Shown: in pieces, positions 41,698 through 51,391 of the stretch
How positions within the stretch are numbered: position 1 is the first letter of the stretch
How the letters are laid out: each line of letters starts with the position of its first letter
NCBI GenBank assembly: GCA_002171615.1
Contig: NHEF01000010.1
Span: 219,017 to 283,016 of the forward strand
Direction: 5' to 3'
DNA: 64,000 nucleotides
From: Gammaproteobacteria bacterium TMED78
GTDB lineage: Bacteria > Pseudomonadota > Gammaproteobacteria > Steroidobacterales > Rariloculaceae
Notes under the pieces: generated by a model
What the model was told of the DNA's origin: nothing
What the model saw: the letters and a program-made list of their open reading frames with translations, nothing else
Databases searched by the model: none
Made by a program: the position numbers and the translations under genes

Positions 41698-43083
41698 ATG
41701 CAATCACAATTTGATATTATAACTGATCTAGATACACCTGTTTCTGCTTACCTGAAACTAAAAGAACTAAAACCCTGCTTCTTGTTAGAAAGCGTAGAAG
41801 GAGGAGAAAGTCTTGCTAGATATTCCTTTTTAGGACTAAATGCAAACCTAATTATAGAGCTTTCAGAAAACTATTTATTAATAGATGGTAAAAAAACACC
41901 AAGACCAAATAGTAAAACTGAATGGGTTGCAATGATGAGAAAATCAATCAACAAAAGTCCTGAGCTTTTTCCAAAAATTGATGGGCTTCCATTTTGTGGA
42001 GGGCTTGTGGGTACAACAGGATATGATGTAATTAATTTTTTTGAGAATCTTCCTGATAACCAGTCAGAATTAAAAAATCTACCACAAGCACTATATGTAT
42101 CTCCTTCTTCATTATTAGTTTTTGATCACTCTACTAGAAAGTCTGCTCTTCTTCATTCAGGCAGCAATGAAGAGAGGGAATCCTTAAGAAAAAAAATTAT
42201 ATCTTTGCTTAATCTTAAAAAGGACCTAAAACCTAAGTTAGGAAAATATAGTAATTTAGAAGCTAGTATCAATAAAAATAAGTTTATTGAAATAGTTAAA
42301 AAGTGCAAAGCTTATATAAAAAAAGGTGACATATACCAAATAGTAATGTCAATTAGATTTAGCGGCAAATCAGATGCTGATCCATTTCAGTGTTATAGAG
42401 CTATGAGAACAATAAACCCATCACCATATCTCTATTTTTTTGATGTAGGTAAAATTAAAATTTCTGGCTCTTCTCCTGAAGCTCTAGTCAAGCTAGAAGA
42501 TGGCCAAGCTATATTAAATCCAATAGCTGGAACTAAGCCAAGGGGTAGCTCAAAAGAGCAAGATATATTGATGGAAAAAGAGCTACTTAATGACCCGAAA
42601 GAAAATGCAGAGCACGTCATGCTAGTTGATTTAGCTAGAAATGATTTAGGTAGAGTTGCTTCTGCGGGATCTATAAATGTAGACCCTTATAGGAAGATTG
42701 AAAGATATAGTCACGTTATGCATATTGTTAGTGGTGTCAAAGGAAGATTAATAAAAAACAAAGATGCTCTGGATCTTTTTTCAGCTACTTTTCCAGCTGG
42801 AACACTTGTAGGCGCTCCTAAGATAAGAGCGATGGAGATCATTAGAAATCTTGAGCCCTGTGGTAGAGGATTATATGGTGGTACTATCGGGTATTTCTCA
42901 AAAAATGGTAACATGGATCAAGCAATTACAATTAGGACTATGGTATTTAATGAAGATGAAGTAAGTTTTCAGGCTGGTGCAGGCATAGTTGCTGATAGTA
43001 TTCCTGAAACAGAATATCAGGAGGTCCTTGCTAAAAGTGAAGTATTAAGAAAATCGTTAAAAATGGCAAGTGAGGGCCTATGA
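41698..43083 (+). CDS. trpE: Anthranilate synthase component I
   Basis: A 461-residue chorismate-using enzyme. The tryptophan feedback site motif LLES is at residues 29-32, and the C-terminal catalytic domain has GDIYQIVMSIRF, SGSSPEALVKL, NPIAGTKPRG and AGAGIVADS. It makes anthranilate with TrpG. It opens a seven-gene operon. Only six bases separate it from the permease upstream, leaving no room for a leader peptide or attenuator. Its last four bases overlap trpG (ATGA). Confidence 0.96.
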   Translation: MQSQFDIITDLDTPVSAYLKLKELKPCFLLESVEGGESLARYSFLGLNANLIIELSENYLLIDGKKTPRPNSKTEWVAMMRKSINKSPELFPKIDGLPFCGGLVGTTGYDVINFFENLPDNQSELKNLPQALYVSPSSLLVFDHSTRKSALLHSGSNEERESLRKKIISLLNLKKDLKPKLGKYSNLEASINKNKFIEIVKKCKAYIKKGDIYQIVMSIRFSGKSDADPFQCYRAMRTINPSPYLYFFDVGKIKISGSSPEALVKLEDGQAILNPIAGTKPRGSSKEQDILMEKELLNDPKENAEHVMLVDLARNDLGRVASAGSINVDPYRKIERYSHVMHIVSGVKGRLIKNKDALDLFSATFPAGTLVGAPKIRAMEIIRNLEPCGRGLYGGTIGYFSKNGNMDQAITIRTMVFNEDEVSFQAGAGIVADSIPETEYQEVLAKSEVLRKSLKMASEGL

Positions 43084-43655
43084 ATAATGAACTGCTATTA
43101 ATTGATAATTATGATTCATTTACATATAACTTAGTTCAAGCATTTAAAATATTGAAAGCAAATGTTGTTGTTTATAGGAATGATAAAATCAATAGCGAAA
43201 AAGCTAAAAAAATTAGACCAACACATCTTGTTATCTCTCCTGGCCCAGGAAGACCTGAACAAGCAGGAGTATCGTTAGAAATGATCGATATATTTCTAGG
43301 AAAGATTCCTATAATGGGGGTTTGTCTTGGACATCAATGCATTGTCCAATACTATGGAGGAGAAATAATATCAGCTAAATCTCTGATGCATGGCAAATCT
43401 TCAATGATTGAGCATGATGGTATCTCTATTTTCAGAAATATAGAAAGCCCATTAAGAGTCGGACGCTACCATTCTTTAGCAGCTAATAAAATAAATATGC
43501 CAACCAAACTAAAAGTCACTGCAAAAACCTTAGATAATGAGATAATGGGAGTTAGAGATGAAGCAAATAAGGTTGAAGGAGTTCAGTTTCATCCTGAGAG
43601 TGTTTTGACTCCAAATGGCCCTAAGCTTCTAGATAATTTCCTTAAAATAAAATAA
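43080..43655 (+). CDS. trpG: Anthranilate synthase component II (glutamine amidotransferase)
   Basis: A 191-residue class I glutamine amidotransferase. The nucleophile lies in GVCLGHQCIVQYYGG, and the His-Glu pair in VQFHPESVLTPNG. The opening LLIDNYDSFTYNLVQ is the TrpG/PabA signature. It supplies ammonia to TrpE, and because only one such gene is present here it might also serve PabB. Start overlaps trpE by four bases. Confidence 0.95.
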   Translation: MNNELLLIDNYDSFTYNLVQAFKILKANVVVYRNDKINSEKAKKIRPTHLVISPGPGRPEQAGVSLEMIDIFLGKIPIMGVCLGHQCIVQYYGGEIISAKSLMHGKSSMIEHDGISIFRNIESPLRVGRYHSLAANKINMPTKLKVTAKTLDNEIMGVRDEANKVEGVQFHPESVLTPNGPKLLDNFLKIK

Positions 43656-43668
43656 TTTTTGTAAGCTA

Positions 43669-44691
43669 ATGAAAATTAAATCCACTGAAATACTAGAAAA
43701 ACTTATTCAAAAAGAAAATCTTAGTGAAGCTGAATCTCGCTGGATCCTCAATTCGATGGCTAGAAATAAAATTGAATATTCCAAAGCAGGTGCCTTGCTA
43801 ACATCTCTCAGAATTAAAGGAGAATCTTCTACTGAAATTCTTGGCTTTGCTGAGGCAATGAGAAGATTAACTTTAAAGCCAATTATTAAATCATCTGAAA
43901 ATACTGTTGATATAGTGGGAACTGGGGGCGATAAATCTGGTAGCCTAAATCTTTCTACTGGTAGCGCTATATTAACGGCAGCTTCAGGAATAAAAGTTAT
44001 TAAGCATGGCAGTAGATCAATATCAAGCAACTGTGGAAGTGCTGATGTGCTTGAGCAACTTGGAGTGCCTATACCACTAGATGAAAATCAAGCTGGTACC
44101 TATCTAGAGAAAAATGGATTTACTTTCCTTTTTGCACCTTATTACCACCCTGCAATGAAAAATATAGGTCCTGTAAGAAAAGATCTTGGCATTAGGACTA
44201 TATTCAATATTCTGGGGCCATTGACAAATCCAGCAGAGCCTCCATTTAACGTGATAGGAGCTTATAGCATTGAGGTAGCAGAACTAATGGCGGAGGCTTT
44301 ATCAGCTATGAAAATTAAACGTTGTTTCGTAATAAATGGAGCTCTTGGTTGGGATGAAGCTACGCCTATAGGGCCCTTCACTTGTTTTGATGTAGCTCCT
44401 GGAAAAATTCAGAAGACTATCCGCTCTCCAGAAGATTACGGCATACCAAGGTGTAGTAGTGATGACCTGCTTGGAAGTGATGCAGTGAATAACTGCATGA
44501 GAATGAAAAAAGCCCTTTCAGGTAAAGATACTCTAGCACACAGAAATGCTTTAATTTTAGGTGCATCATTAGCGATAGAGGTTACTAATACAGAAAGAAA
44601 TGCAAAGGATTCGTTCTTATTGGCAAAAAAAACTATAGAAGATGGTTCATCCGCCCAATTAATTAAAAAAATAAAGAATCATGGAAAATAG
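43669..44691 (+). CDS. trpD: Anthranilate phosphoribosyltransferase
   Basis: A 340-residue enzyme that adds phosphoribose to anthranilate. The PRPP-binding motif is DIVGTGGDKSGSLNLSTGSA, followed by KHGSRSISSNCGSADVLE, FLFAPYYHPAM and RTIFNILGPLTNPA. It overlaps trpC by eleven bases at its end. Confidence 0.97.
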   Translation: MKIKSTEILEKLIQKENLSEAESRWILNSMARNKIEYSKAGALLTSLRIKGESSTEILGFAEAMRRLTLKPIIKSSENTVDIVGTGGDKSGSLNLSTGSAILTAASGIKVIKHGSRSISSNCGSADVLEQLGVPIPLDENQAGTYLEKNGFTFLFAPYYHPAMKNIGPVRKDLGIRTIFNILGPLTNPAEPPFNVIGAYSIEVAELMAEALSAMKIKRCFVINGALGWDEATPIGPFTCFDVAPGKIQKTIRSPEDYGIPRCSSDDLLGSDAVNNCMRMKKALSGKDTLAHRNALILGASLAIEVTNTERNAKDSFLLAKKTIEDGSSAQLIKKIKNHGK

Positions 44692-45529
44692 TACTTTCTT
44701 AAAAAAAATGGCTGAAAGTAGCTATGAAAGAGTTGCTAAAGCTAAATTAATAGAATCTGAATTTAAACTATCTAAGGCAGCAAAAGAATCTATAGCTCCG
44801 CCTTTAATCTATAAAAACTATTTTAATATCATAGCAGAAATAAAAAAACGCTCTCCAGCTAATGGGATGCTAGGAAGTGCTAATTTTGATCTTGAAAGTC
44901 AATTAAAATCATATGCATCTGCTAAACCTTTAGCTGTCTCTATTTTAACTGAATCGGAAAAATTTAAAGGTAGCCTAGATGATCTCTCGGTTGCATCAAA
45001 AATAATGAAGGAATATAACATACCAGTCATGAGAAAAGATTTTTTAGTTGATCCCTATCAACTATTAGAAGCAAAAAAATTAGGAGCTAGTGGCGCTCTT
45101 CTTATAGCCTCTATACTCTCAGATGATCAGCTTGATACCTTATTAGCCTGTGCAGCTGAAAATGACTTATTTATTCTTTTGGAATCATTCGACTATCATG
45201 ATATTGAAAAAATTAATAAGTGTGCTCTTGATAAATATATAAATCAGGGATGTTCTATTTTATCTGGAGTTAATTGTAGAAATCTTAAAAATCTGGCTAT
45301 CGATTTCGAACGATTTAAAGAACTATCAAGCTTATTGCCTGAACAAACTATCAAAGTGGCTGAAAGTGGAATAGAAAAAAAAGAACATGTGAAAAAAATA
45401 GTAGGCTTAGGCTACTCAGTAGCTTTAATAGGATCGATCCTTATGAAAAGTCCTAATCCTGAACAATTATTAAAAGATTTAATAAAAACTGGAAGATCTG
45501 AAGTAGAGGTAATAAAAGATTGTTCATAA
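44681..45529 (+). CDS. trpC: Indole-3-glycerol phosphate synthase
   Basis: A 282-residue TIM-barrel enzyme. The catalytic segments are IIAEIKKRSPANGML, PVMRKDFLVDPYQ, ILLIAS-type strand GALLIASIL, SGVNCRNLKN and VAESGIEKKEHV. It is a stand-alone TrpC; the isomerase is a separate gene that begins ten bases before its stop, unlike the fused TrpC-TrpF of enteric bacteria. Confidence 0.96.
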   Translation: MENSTFLKKMAESSYERVAKAKLIESEFKLSKAAKESIAPPLIYKNYFNIIAEIKKRSPANGMLGSANFDLESQLKSYASAKPLAVSILTESEKFKGSLDDLSVASKIMKEYNIPVMRKDFLVDPYQLLEAKKLGASGALLIASILSDDQLDTLLACAAENDLFILLESFDYHDIEKINKCALDKYINQGCSILSGVNCRNLKNLAIDFERFKELSSLLPEQTIKVAESGIEKKEHVKKIVGLGYSVALIGSILMKSPNPEQLLKDLIKTGRSEVEVIKDCS

Positions 45530-46107
45530 AAATTTGTGGTCTTAACTCAATAGAAGCTATAGAAAGCTCTATATCAAATGGAGCTGATGCGATAGGGTTT
45601 GTTTTTGCTGAATCACCTAGAAAAGTCTCTCCAGAAAAAGCTTTATCTCTTTGTAAAAACTTACCGAAGAAACTTATAAAGGTAGCAGTTACTAAAAATC
45701 CTTCCAAAAAGCTTTTTAAAGAAATTATTAATATTTTTAAACCTGACTGGATCCAAGGAGAGGCAAACGATTTACTATCTTCAAAAATACTAAATAAATC
45801 TTCTATATTACCCGTTTTTAGAGACAGCCAACCAATAATTCATACCTATCCTTCAAGGATATTATACGAGGGGGAAAACAGTGGAAAATCAGAAATTGCT
45901 AACTGGGGGAAAGCTGCAAAGATATCAGAAAGAACACAATTAATTCTTGCTGGAGGTTTAAACTTAACTAATATTGAGAAAGCTATTAAAATAGTATCAC
46001 CTTGGGGCGTTGATATCTCTTCAGGTGTTGAAAGTAAATTAGGAATTAAGGATCCAAAAAAAATTAGTGCCTTTATAAGCCTTGTAAGAAGCATGGAGAA
46101 AAGCTGA
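45520..46107 (+). CDS. trpF: Phosphoribosylanthranilate isomerase
   Basis: A 195-residue TIM barrel. The start FIKICGLNSIEA and the catalytic Cys7-like residue in KICG are diagnostic, with GFVFAESPRKVSPEKA, ILAGGLN and WGVDISSGVES further on. It starts with TTG inside the end of trpC, with an AGAGGT site upstream. The stop codon is directly followed by the trpB ATG. Confidence 0.94.
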   Translation: MFIKICGLNSIEAIESSISNGADAIGFVFAESPRKVSPEKALSLCKNLPKKLIKVAVTKNPSKKLFKEIINIFKPDWIQGEANDLLSSKILNKSSILPVFRDSQPIIHTYPSRILYEGENSGKSEIANWGKAAKISERTQLILAGGLNLTNIEKAIKIVSPWGVDISSGVESKLGIKDPKKISAFISLVRSMEKS

Positions 46108-47364
46108 ATGAAAACTACTAATGATCAGAAAGAGCTACTTGACAGGCTTCTAAGAGGAGATCTACCAGACAAAGAGGGTAGGTTTGGCCCCTTCGGCGGG
46201 AGATATGTCCCTGAAACTCTAATGCCTGCAATAAATAAATTAACTGATGGTGTCTTAAGGCTTCTGCCATCTGAGAATTTTAAAAAGAGGCTTAACTATG
46301 AATTAAAATCATGGGTAGGAAGGCCTACAGCCATGACAAATGCAAAAGCTTTATCTGAGTTATGGGGCTCAGAGGTGTGGCTTAAAAGAGAAGACTTAGC
46401 ACATACGGGTGCTCATAAAATTAATAACGCTATTGGTCAAGCCATACTTGCTCAAGAGCTAGGCGCAACAAGAATAGTAGCTGAGACAGGAGCGGGACAG
46501 CATGGAGTTGCTTCAGCTGCTGCTTGCGCAAGACTTGGGCTTCCATGCACAGTATATATGGGTCAAATTGATATAGAAAGACAAGCTCCTAATGTAGAGA
46601 GAATGTACCGCCTTGGAGCAAAAGTAGTTCCTGTAACCTCAGGGGATAGTACATTAAGAGCCGCTATTGATGAGGCGATGAGAGATTGGGTTTCTGATCC
46701 AGTTAACACGCATTATATAATTGGCTCAGCAGTTGGGGCTCATCCATACCCTTATCTTGTTCGTGAACTTCAATCTATAATTGGGAAAGAAGCTAAATCT
46801 CAATTGGAAGAAATAGCTGGCTTACCAGATGCTATTTTTGCCTGTGTTGGAGGAGGATCGAATGCTATAGGACTTTTTCATCCTTTCCTTGGTGATAAAA
46901 ACATAAAACTCATTGGGATTGAGGCTGGTGGAAAAGGAAAAAAACTAGGTGATAATGCCGCAACATTGAGTTCTGGAAATAAAACTGGAGTTCTTCATGG
47001 TGCACAATCTATATTACTATACGATGAAAATGGCCAGATACAAGAGACTCATTCTGTTTCTGCTGGCTTGGACTATCCTGGTGTTGGCCCAGAACATTCT
47101 TTTCTTAAGTATGTAGGAAGAGTTGAATACAAAAATGCAACAGATAGTGAAGCATTAGATGCGCTAAAGGAATGTTGCTCATTAGAAGGAATACTTCCTG
47201 CGCTTGAAACTGCTCATGCTTTGGCTGGTGCAAAGAAATGGTCAAGTCAGAATAAAGGAAGTAGAATATTAATTGGTATGTCTGGAAGAGGTGATAAGGA
47301 TATGCCAATCTTAAGAAAGTACATTGGTATTGATAAGGATGATAAACCAAATGCTACCGTATAA
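46108..47364 (+). CDS. trpB: Tryptophan synthase beta chain
   Basis: A 418-residue PLP enzyme. FGPFGGRYVPETLMPA opens the conserved core, the PLP lysine is in REDLAHTGAHKINNA, and the phosphate-cup is GGGSNAIG. ETGAGQHGVASA and GLDYPGVGPEH are also canonical. It joins indole and serine. It starts immediately after the trpF stop and overlaps trpA at its end. Confidence 0.98.
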   Translation: MKTTNDQKELLDRLLRGDLPDKEGRFGPFGGRYVPETLMPAINKLTDGVLRLLPSENFKKRLNYELKSWVGRPTAMTNAKALSELWGSEVWLKREDLAHTGAHKINNAIGQAILAQELGATRIVAETGAGQHGVASAAACARLGLPCTVYMGQIDIERQAPNVERMYRLGAKVVPVTSGDSTLRAAIDEAMRDWVSDPVNTHYIIGSAVGAHPYPYLVRELQSIIGKEAKSQLEEIAGLPDAIFACVGGGSNAIGLFHPFLGDKNIKLIGIEAGGKGKKLGDNAATLSSGNKTGVLHGAQSILLYDENGQIQETHSVSAGLDYPGVGPEHSFLKYVGRVEYKNATDSEALDALKECCSLEGILPALETAHALAGAKKWSSQNKGSRILIGMSGRGDKDMPILRKYIGIDKDDKPNATV

Positions 47365-48115
47365 AAAACTTCAAGGTGCATTAAATAGTTCTCAAGGAAC
47401 TGCTCTGATCCCATTTATCACAGCAGGTTATCCTACATGCAATAGCTTTCTAAAAAACTTAGAAGAAATCAGCCAAATAGCAGATGCTATAGAAATAGGT
47501 GTTCCATTCACTGATCCACTTGCTGACGGAGTAACAGTTCAAAAGGCTAGCTTCCAAGCTCTAAAAAATGGAGTAAGCCTATCCTGGATATTTGACCAGC
47601 TATCAAATAAAAAATTTGAGATTAAAATACCTTTACTACTTATGAGTTATCTCAATCCGCTCTATGCATTTGGGTTTGATAGATTGGCTAAATATGCAAA
47701 AAATAATAATATAAATGGCATCATAGTACCAGATTTACCATTTGAAGAATGTGAGCCCCTTAAACGTTCGTTAGATAAAGAAGGTATAGCTTTAGTTCAA
47801 CTAGTTAGTCCTGAAACACCAGTTGATAGATTAGAAACTATTTGCAAAAAAAGTAGGGGATTTGTATATGCTGTGACAAGAACAGGTATTACTGGAAAAG
47901 AAACCTCATTACCAAAAAATTTAACTAATTATTTAGATACTGTAAAAGAATTATCTCCAATTCCTGTTTGTGCAGGATTTGGCGTAAGAAAAAGAGAGCA
48001 AGTCAAGCTTATATCAAAACATGCTGATGGTGTAATAGTTGGATCAGCCCTACTCAAGATTATTGAAGGAAATAAAGATATTGTTAAATTTCTTAGCAGC
48101 TTAAAAGATTTTTAG
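47351..48115 (+). CDS. trpA: Tryptophan synthase alpha chain
   Basis: About 254 residues from the chosen ATG (MLPYKKLQ). That start puts the first conserved strand ALIPFITAGYPT at the usual distance and has an AAGGA site eleven bases upstream. Catalytic Glu and Asp are in AIEIGVPFTDPLADG. Later segments are LLLMSYLNP, GIIVPDLPFEE, AVTRTGITG and VCAGFGVR. It releases indole for TrpB and is the last gene of the trp operon. It overlaps trpB by 14 bases. Confidence 0.95.
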   Translation: MLPYKKLQGALNSSQGTALIPFITAGYPTCNSFLKNLEEISQIADAIEIGVPFTDPLADGVTVQKASFQALKNGVSLSWIFDQLSNKKFEIKIPLLLMSYLNPLYAFGFDRLAKYAKNNNINGIIVPDLPFEECEPLKRSLDKEGIALVQLVSPETPVDRLETICKKSRGFVYAVTRTGITGKETSLPKNLTNYLDTVKELSPIPVCAGFGVRKREQVKLISKHADGVIVGSALLKIIEGNKDIVKFLSSLKDF

Positions 48116-48140
48116 CTTTAAAATAATTTAAATAGCATAA

Positions 48141-48452
48141 ATGATAAAATTAACATCAGGTGATTCTATTTTTGATATAAAACACTTAGAAAACCTACTA
48201 AAGGCTAATGGCATTGAATGTATTATTAAAAATGAACATTTAGTAGGAGGCCTAGGAGAAATACCATTTATAGAATGTCTACCTGAATTATGGCTAATTG
48301 ATGATAAGAAATTAAAATACTCAAAAGAAATAATTTCTAACGCACATAAGCTTCATAAAAAGAATGTAGAATGGTGCTGTAAAAAATGTAACGAAATAAA
48401 CGAATATCAGTTTGCTATTTGCTGGAAATGTGAAGAAGAGAATCATGAATAA
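48141..48452 (+). CDS. DUF2007 protein with a C-terminal zinc-finger
   Basis: A 103-residue protein. The first 70 residues match DUF2007 (putative signal-transducing small domain): SGDSIFDIKHLENLLKANGI, HLVGGLGEIPF and LPELWLIDD. The tail has two CxxC pairs (CCKKC and CWKC), ten or so residues apart, resembling a RanBP2-like zinc ribbon. DUF2007 domains are small folds of unclear role. It follows trpA by 25 bases and overlaps the next gene by eight bases. Confidence 0.8.
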   Translation: MIKLTSGDSIFDIKHLENLLKANGIECIIKNEHLVGGLGEIPFIECLPELWLIDDKKLKYSKEIISNAHKLHKKNVEWCCKKCNEINEYQFAICWKCEEENHE

Positions 48453-49182
48453 CAATAAAAAAATAACTGCCTCTATCCTAATAATAGGAAATGAAATACT
48501 TTCTGGTAAAACACAAGATACAAATTTAAAATATCTTGGGCTAGAATTAGCTACTCTAGGGATTAATCTAGTTGAAGTAAGGGTTCTTCCTGATGAAGAA
48601 GATATTATTATTTCTACACTAAATTTTTGTAGATCAAAATATAACTATGTATTCACAACAGGAGGGATTGGGCCTACCCACGATGATATAACTGCTAAAT
48701 GTGTTGCAAAGGCTTTTAATAGAAATCTATTAGTAAATGAAGAAGCTGTAAAAAGGCTAATGAGCAATCCAAATAAAAATTATGAATTAAATGAAGCTAG
48801 AATGAAAATGGCTACATTACCATCTGGAGCAAATTTAATTGACAATCCCGTTAGCTATGCACCCGGATTTAATTTAGATAATGTATATGTTTTAGCTGGT
48901 ATCCCTAGTGTAGCTAAAGCAATGTTTGAAACTTTTAAGCATAAGCTTGAAACTAATGACCCTATCGAATCTGATAGTATTGATATATATCTTAGAGAAG
49001 GAGATATAGCTGAGCCACTTAGCATCATAGCTAAAAAATATTCTTATGTTGATATAGGAAGCTATCCATTTTCTAAGGATGGTAAATATGGCGCTACAAT
49101 TGTAGTAAGGGGAACAGATAAAGAATTAATTAAAAAAGTAATAGATGAGGTATTCAATATTATGGATAAGATTACTTCCTAA
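48445..49182 (+). CDS. CinA-like molybdopterin-binding domain protein (competence/damage-inducible N-domain)
   Basis: About 245 residues. The MoCF/MogA-type core is visible: SILIIGNEILSGKTQDTN, VRVLPDEEDII, VFTTGGIGPTHDDIT and VYVLAGIPSVAKAMFE. The start at MNNNKK has a GAAGAG site and overlaps the DUF2007 stop; an earlier in-frame ATG lies deep in that gene. It lacks the C-terminal PncC (nicotinamide mononucleotide deamidase) domain of full CinA, so it matches the stand-alone form related to ADP-ribose pyrophosphatase activity. Confidence 0.88.
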   Translation: MNNNKKITASILIIGNEILSGKTQDTNLKYLGLELATLGINLVEVRVLPDEEDIIISTLNFCRSKYNYVFTTGGIGPTHDDITAKCVAKAFNRNLLVNEEAVKRLMSNPNKNYELNEARMKMATLPSGANLIDNPVSYAPGFNLDNVYVLAGIPSVAKAMFETFKHKLETNDPIESDSIDIYLREGDIAEPLSIIAKKYSYVDIGSYPFSKDGKYGATIVVRGTDKELIKKVIDEVFNIMDKITS

Positions 49183-50800
49183 ATTTAATAAGATAACTCA
49201 AAACTCCAATACCTATAATTAAATATCCAATCCAATTAGGATCTAAACCAAGGATCAGCCAAGCAAAACCAGAAATAAAGAATATCATAGCTGGAAATAC
49301 TCTACCTTCTAATGACACTGACTCGACATGTCTATGGTCTTTCATTAAATCACTGTCACTCATTCTTTCTTTATTTAATTTAGATTGTTTTATATATATC
49401 TGAAAATCTGAAAATAGCTGAATAAAATCTTCACTTATTCCTGGCCATCTCTTAGCAATATCTTTTATATGAGATCTAATACTAGTTCTTTCTTTCATCC
49501 AGCTTTCAAGATAAGGCTTAGCTGTCTGCCATAAGTCTAAATCTGGGTAAAGCTGCCTCCCTAAGCCTTCAATATTCAGAAGAGTTTTCTGTAAAAGTAC
49601 TAACTGGGGCTGTACTCGCATATCAAATCTTCTAGCTGTATCAAAAAGTCTTAGGAGTACTAGCCCAAAAGAAATATCTTTCAAAGGTTTATTAAAAATA
49701 GGCTCGCATACTGACCTTATAGCTGCTTCAAACTCATCGACTCTAGTATTTGCTGGCACCCAACCAGAATCAACATGAAGCTTTGCTACTCTATAATAAT
49801 CATTGTTAAAAAAAGCTAAAAAATTACCAGCAAGGTAATGCTGATCACTTCTACTTAAGCTACCTACTATTCCAAAATCAATTGCGACATACCTAGGATT
49901 CTGTGGATCTGCATTATCAATAAAAATATTTCCTGGATGCATATCGGCATGAAAGAAATTATCTCTAAAAACCTGCGTAAAGAAAATCTCAACGCCATTT
50001 TCAGCTAATTTTTTTATATTAGTTTTAGATCTTTTAAGTTCATCTATATCGCTTATAGGAATGCCTTTAACTCTTTCCATAACCATTATATTTGATCTAC
50101 AGTAATCCCAATATACTTTCGGAACATAAAGCATATCCGAATTATCAAAATTTCTTCTTAACTGATTTGCATTCGAAGCTTCTAGCATTAAATCAAGCTC
50201 CTTATTAAGGGTTTTATCAAACTCATCCACAACCTCATTTAGCCTTAATCTTCTTCCATCTTTCCAGTGCTTATCAACAATTGAGGCAATTAAATATAGA
50301 AGATCAATATCCTTCTTAATGTCTCCCTTAACTCCAGGCCTTAAGATCTTAACTACTACCTCCTGACCTGTTTTCATTTTAGCTAAGTGGACCTGTGCAA
50401 CTGATGCGGCTGCAAGTGGCTCCCTAATAAATTCCTCAAACACTTCTTCTACAGGAGAATTATATGCAGCCTCCAATATTTTAATGCTTTCTTCTGAATC
50501 AAAAGGTGGAACCTTATCTTGGAGCTTAACTAATTCATTAATAATTTCTATTGGAAAAAAATCACCCCTGGTAGATACTGCTTGACCAAATTTAACAAAA
50601 ATTGGCCCTAGTTCTTCTAATGTTTTTCTAATTCTAATACCTAATGGAGTATTATTTTTTTTTCTAGGAACTAAACTCAAGATATTAGCAAATGGTCTAA
50701 AAACTAACCTCCAAAGATAGAGGTCTAAGCCATATTTATATAGTATTTTATGAATAGAAATAATTCTAATAAGTAAACTAAATTTCATTCTAATCTTCAT
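49172..50800 (-). CDS. ubiB: Ubiquinone biosynthesis atypical kinase UbiB
   Basis: A 542-residue ABC1/ADCK-family protein. The KxGQ-type motif lies in FVKFGQAVSTRGDFFP, the alanine-rich loop is PLAAASVAQVHLA, the lysine is in VVVKILRPGV, and the catalytic loop is FFHADMHPGNIFID. Two C-terminal hydrophobic segments anchor it. It supports ubiquinone synthesis, likely through ATPase-driven lipid extraction. Its start overlaps ubiJ by four bases (ATGA). Confidence 0.96.
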   Translation of the reverse strand: MKIRMKFSLLIRIISIHKILYKYGLDLYLWRLVFRPFANILSLVPRKKNNTPLGIRIRKTLEELGPIFVKFGQAVSTRGDFFPIEIINELVKLQDKVPPFDSEESIKILEAAYNSPVEEVFEEFIREPLAAASVAQVHLAKMKTGQEVVVKILRPGVKGDIKKDIDLLYLIASIVDKHWKDGRRLRLNEVVDEFDKTLNKELDLMLEASNANQLRRNFDNSDMLYVPKVYWDYCRSNIMVMERVKGIPISDIDELKRSKTNIKKLAENGVEIFFTQVFRDNFFHADMHPGNIFIDNADPQNPRYVAIDFGIVGSLSRSDQHYLAGNFLAFFNNDYYRVAKLHVDSGWVPANTRVDEFEAAIRSVCEPIFNKPLKDISFGLVLLRLFDTARRFDMRVQPQLVLLQKTLLNIEGLGRQLYPDLDLWQTAKPYLESWMKERTSIRSHIKDIAKRWPGISEDFIQLFSDFQIYIKQSKLNKERMSDSDLMKDHRHVESVSLEGRVFPAMIFFISGFAWLILGLDPNWIGYLIIGIGVLSYLIKFRK

Positions 50801-51387
50801 CCCTCTTTATATACTTTCTCAAAAGATAAAATTAGCCTTTCTACATCATCTCTTATTACATCAACTTCGTTAAAAAAACTATTTACCTCATTTTTTGAAG
50901 GTAATGTCCTGCTTTCTTCTTGAAAATACTCCTTCATATTAATAATAAGCTTATCGTGAATATTTTTTTTATACTGAAATAATTTTTTAAATAAATTTTT
51001 AGAATCATTAATAGCTAAGTCGCCAAATATTTCTGATAAATAATATTCTATATCTGGTATTAAAAGATTAAATAATCTATAAGCATCTTCTAATATTGCT
51101 GCATCTCCTTCTATAGTAATTCGGTTTAAATCCTTTCCATTAGAGTATAGGAAATTTAATAATGAAAGAGGATACCCTGAAACAGATACTTCTACCTCTT
51201 CATCATATGCTTCTAATAAATAAATTTTACTATTTTTAAAAATTATAAATATCCTAAAATTAATAGCCATGATTTCAATTAGTATTGCTTTATTTCCAAT
51301 ATTTGAAATAATTTCTCTTGCTGAAAATGATTCTACGATCTGATTATTCAGATACTCTTCCAAGGCATTTAAAATTTCTTTATTCAT
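50797..51387 (-). CDS. ubiJ: Ubiquinone biosynthesis accessory factor UbiJ
   Basis: About 196 residues from the ATG of MNKEILN; an earlier TTG would overlap ubiE. It matches the SCP2-like UbiJ family: VSVSGYPLSLLNFLYS, ITIEGDAAILEDAYRLFN, then a helical C-terminus with ESRTLPSKNEVNSFFNEVD. It binds lipid for the late ubiquinone synthesis complex. It lies between ubiE and ubiB, the usual order. Confidence 0.92.
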   Translation of the reverse strand: MNKEILNALEEYLNNQIVESFSAREIISNIGNKAILIEIMAINFRIFIIFKNSKIYLLEAYDEEVEVSVSGYPLSLLNFLYSNGKDLNRITIEGDAAILEDAYRLFNLLIPDIEYYLSEIFGDLAINDSKNLFKKLFQYKKNIHDKLIINMKEYFQEESRTLPSKNEVNSFFNEVDVIRDDVERLILSFEKVYKEG

Positions 51388-51391
51388 TTTC

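Noticed and set aside
41640-41720. trp leader peptide/attenuator upstream of trpE
   Set aside because: Only six bases separate trpE from the permease gene, and no Trp-rich leader or terminator-like hairpin is visible.
46108-47364. Possible frameshift or fusion at trpF-trpB-trpA junctions
   Set aside because: All three frames are intact with ordinary start sites; the overlaps are normal for a tightly packed operon.
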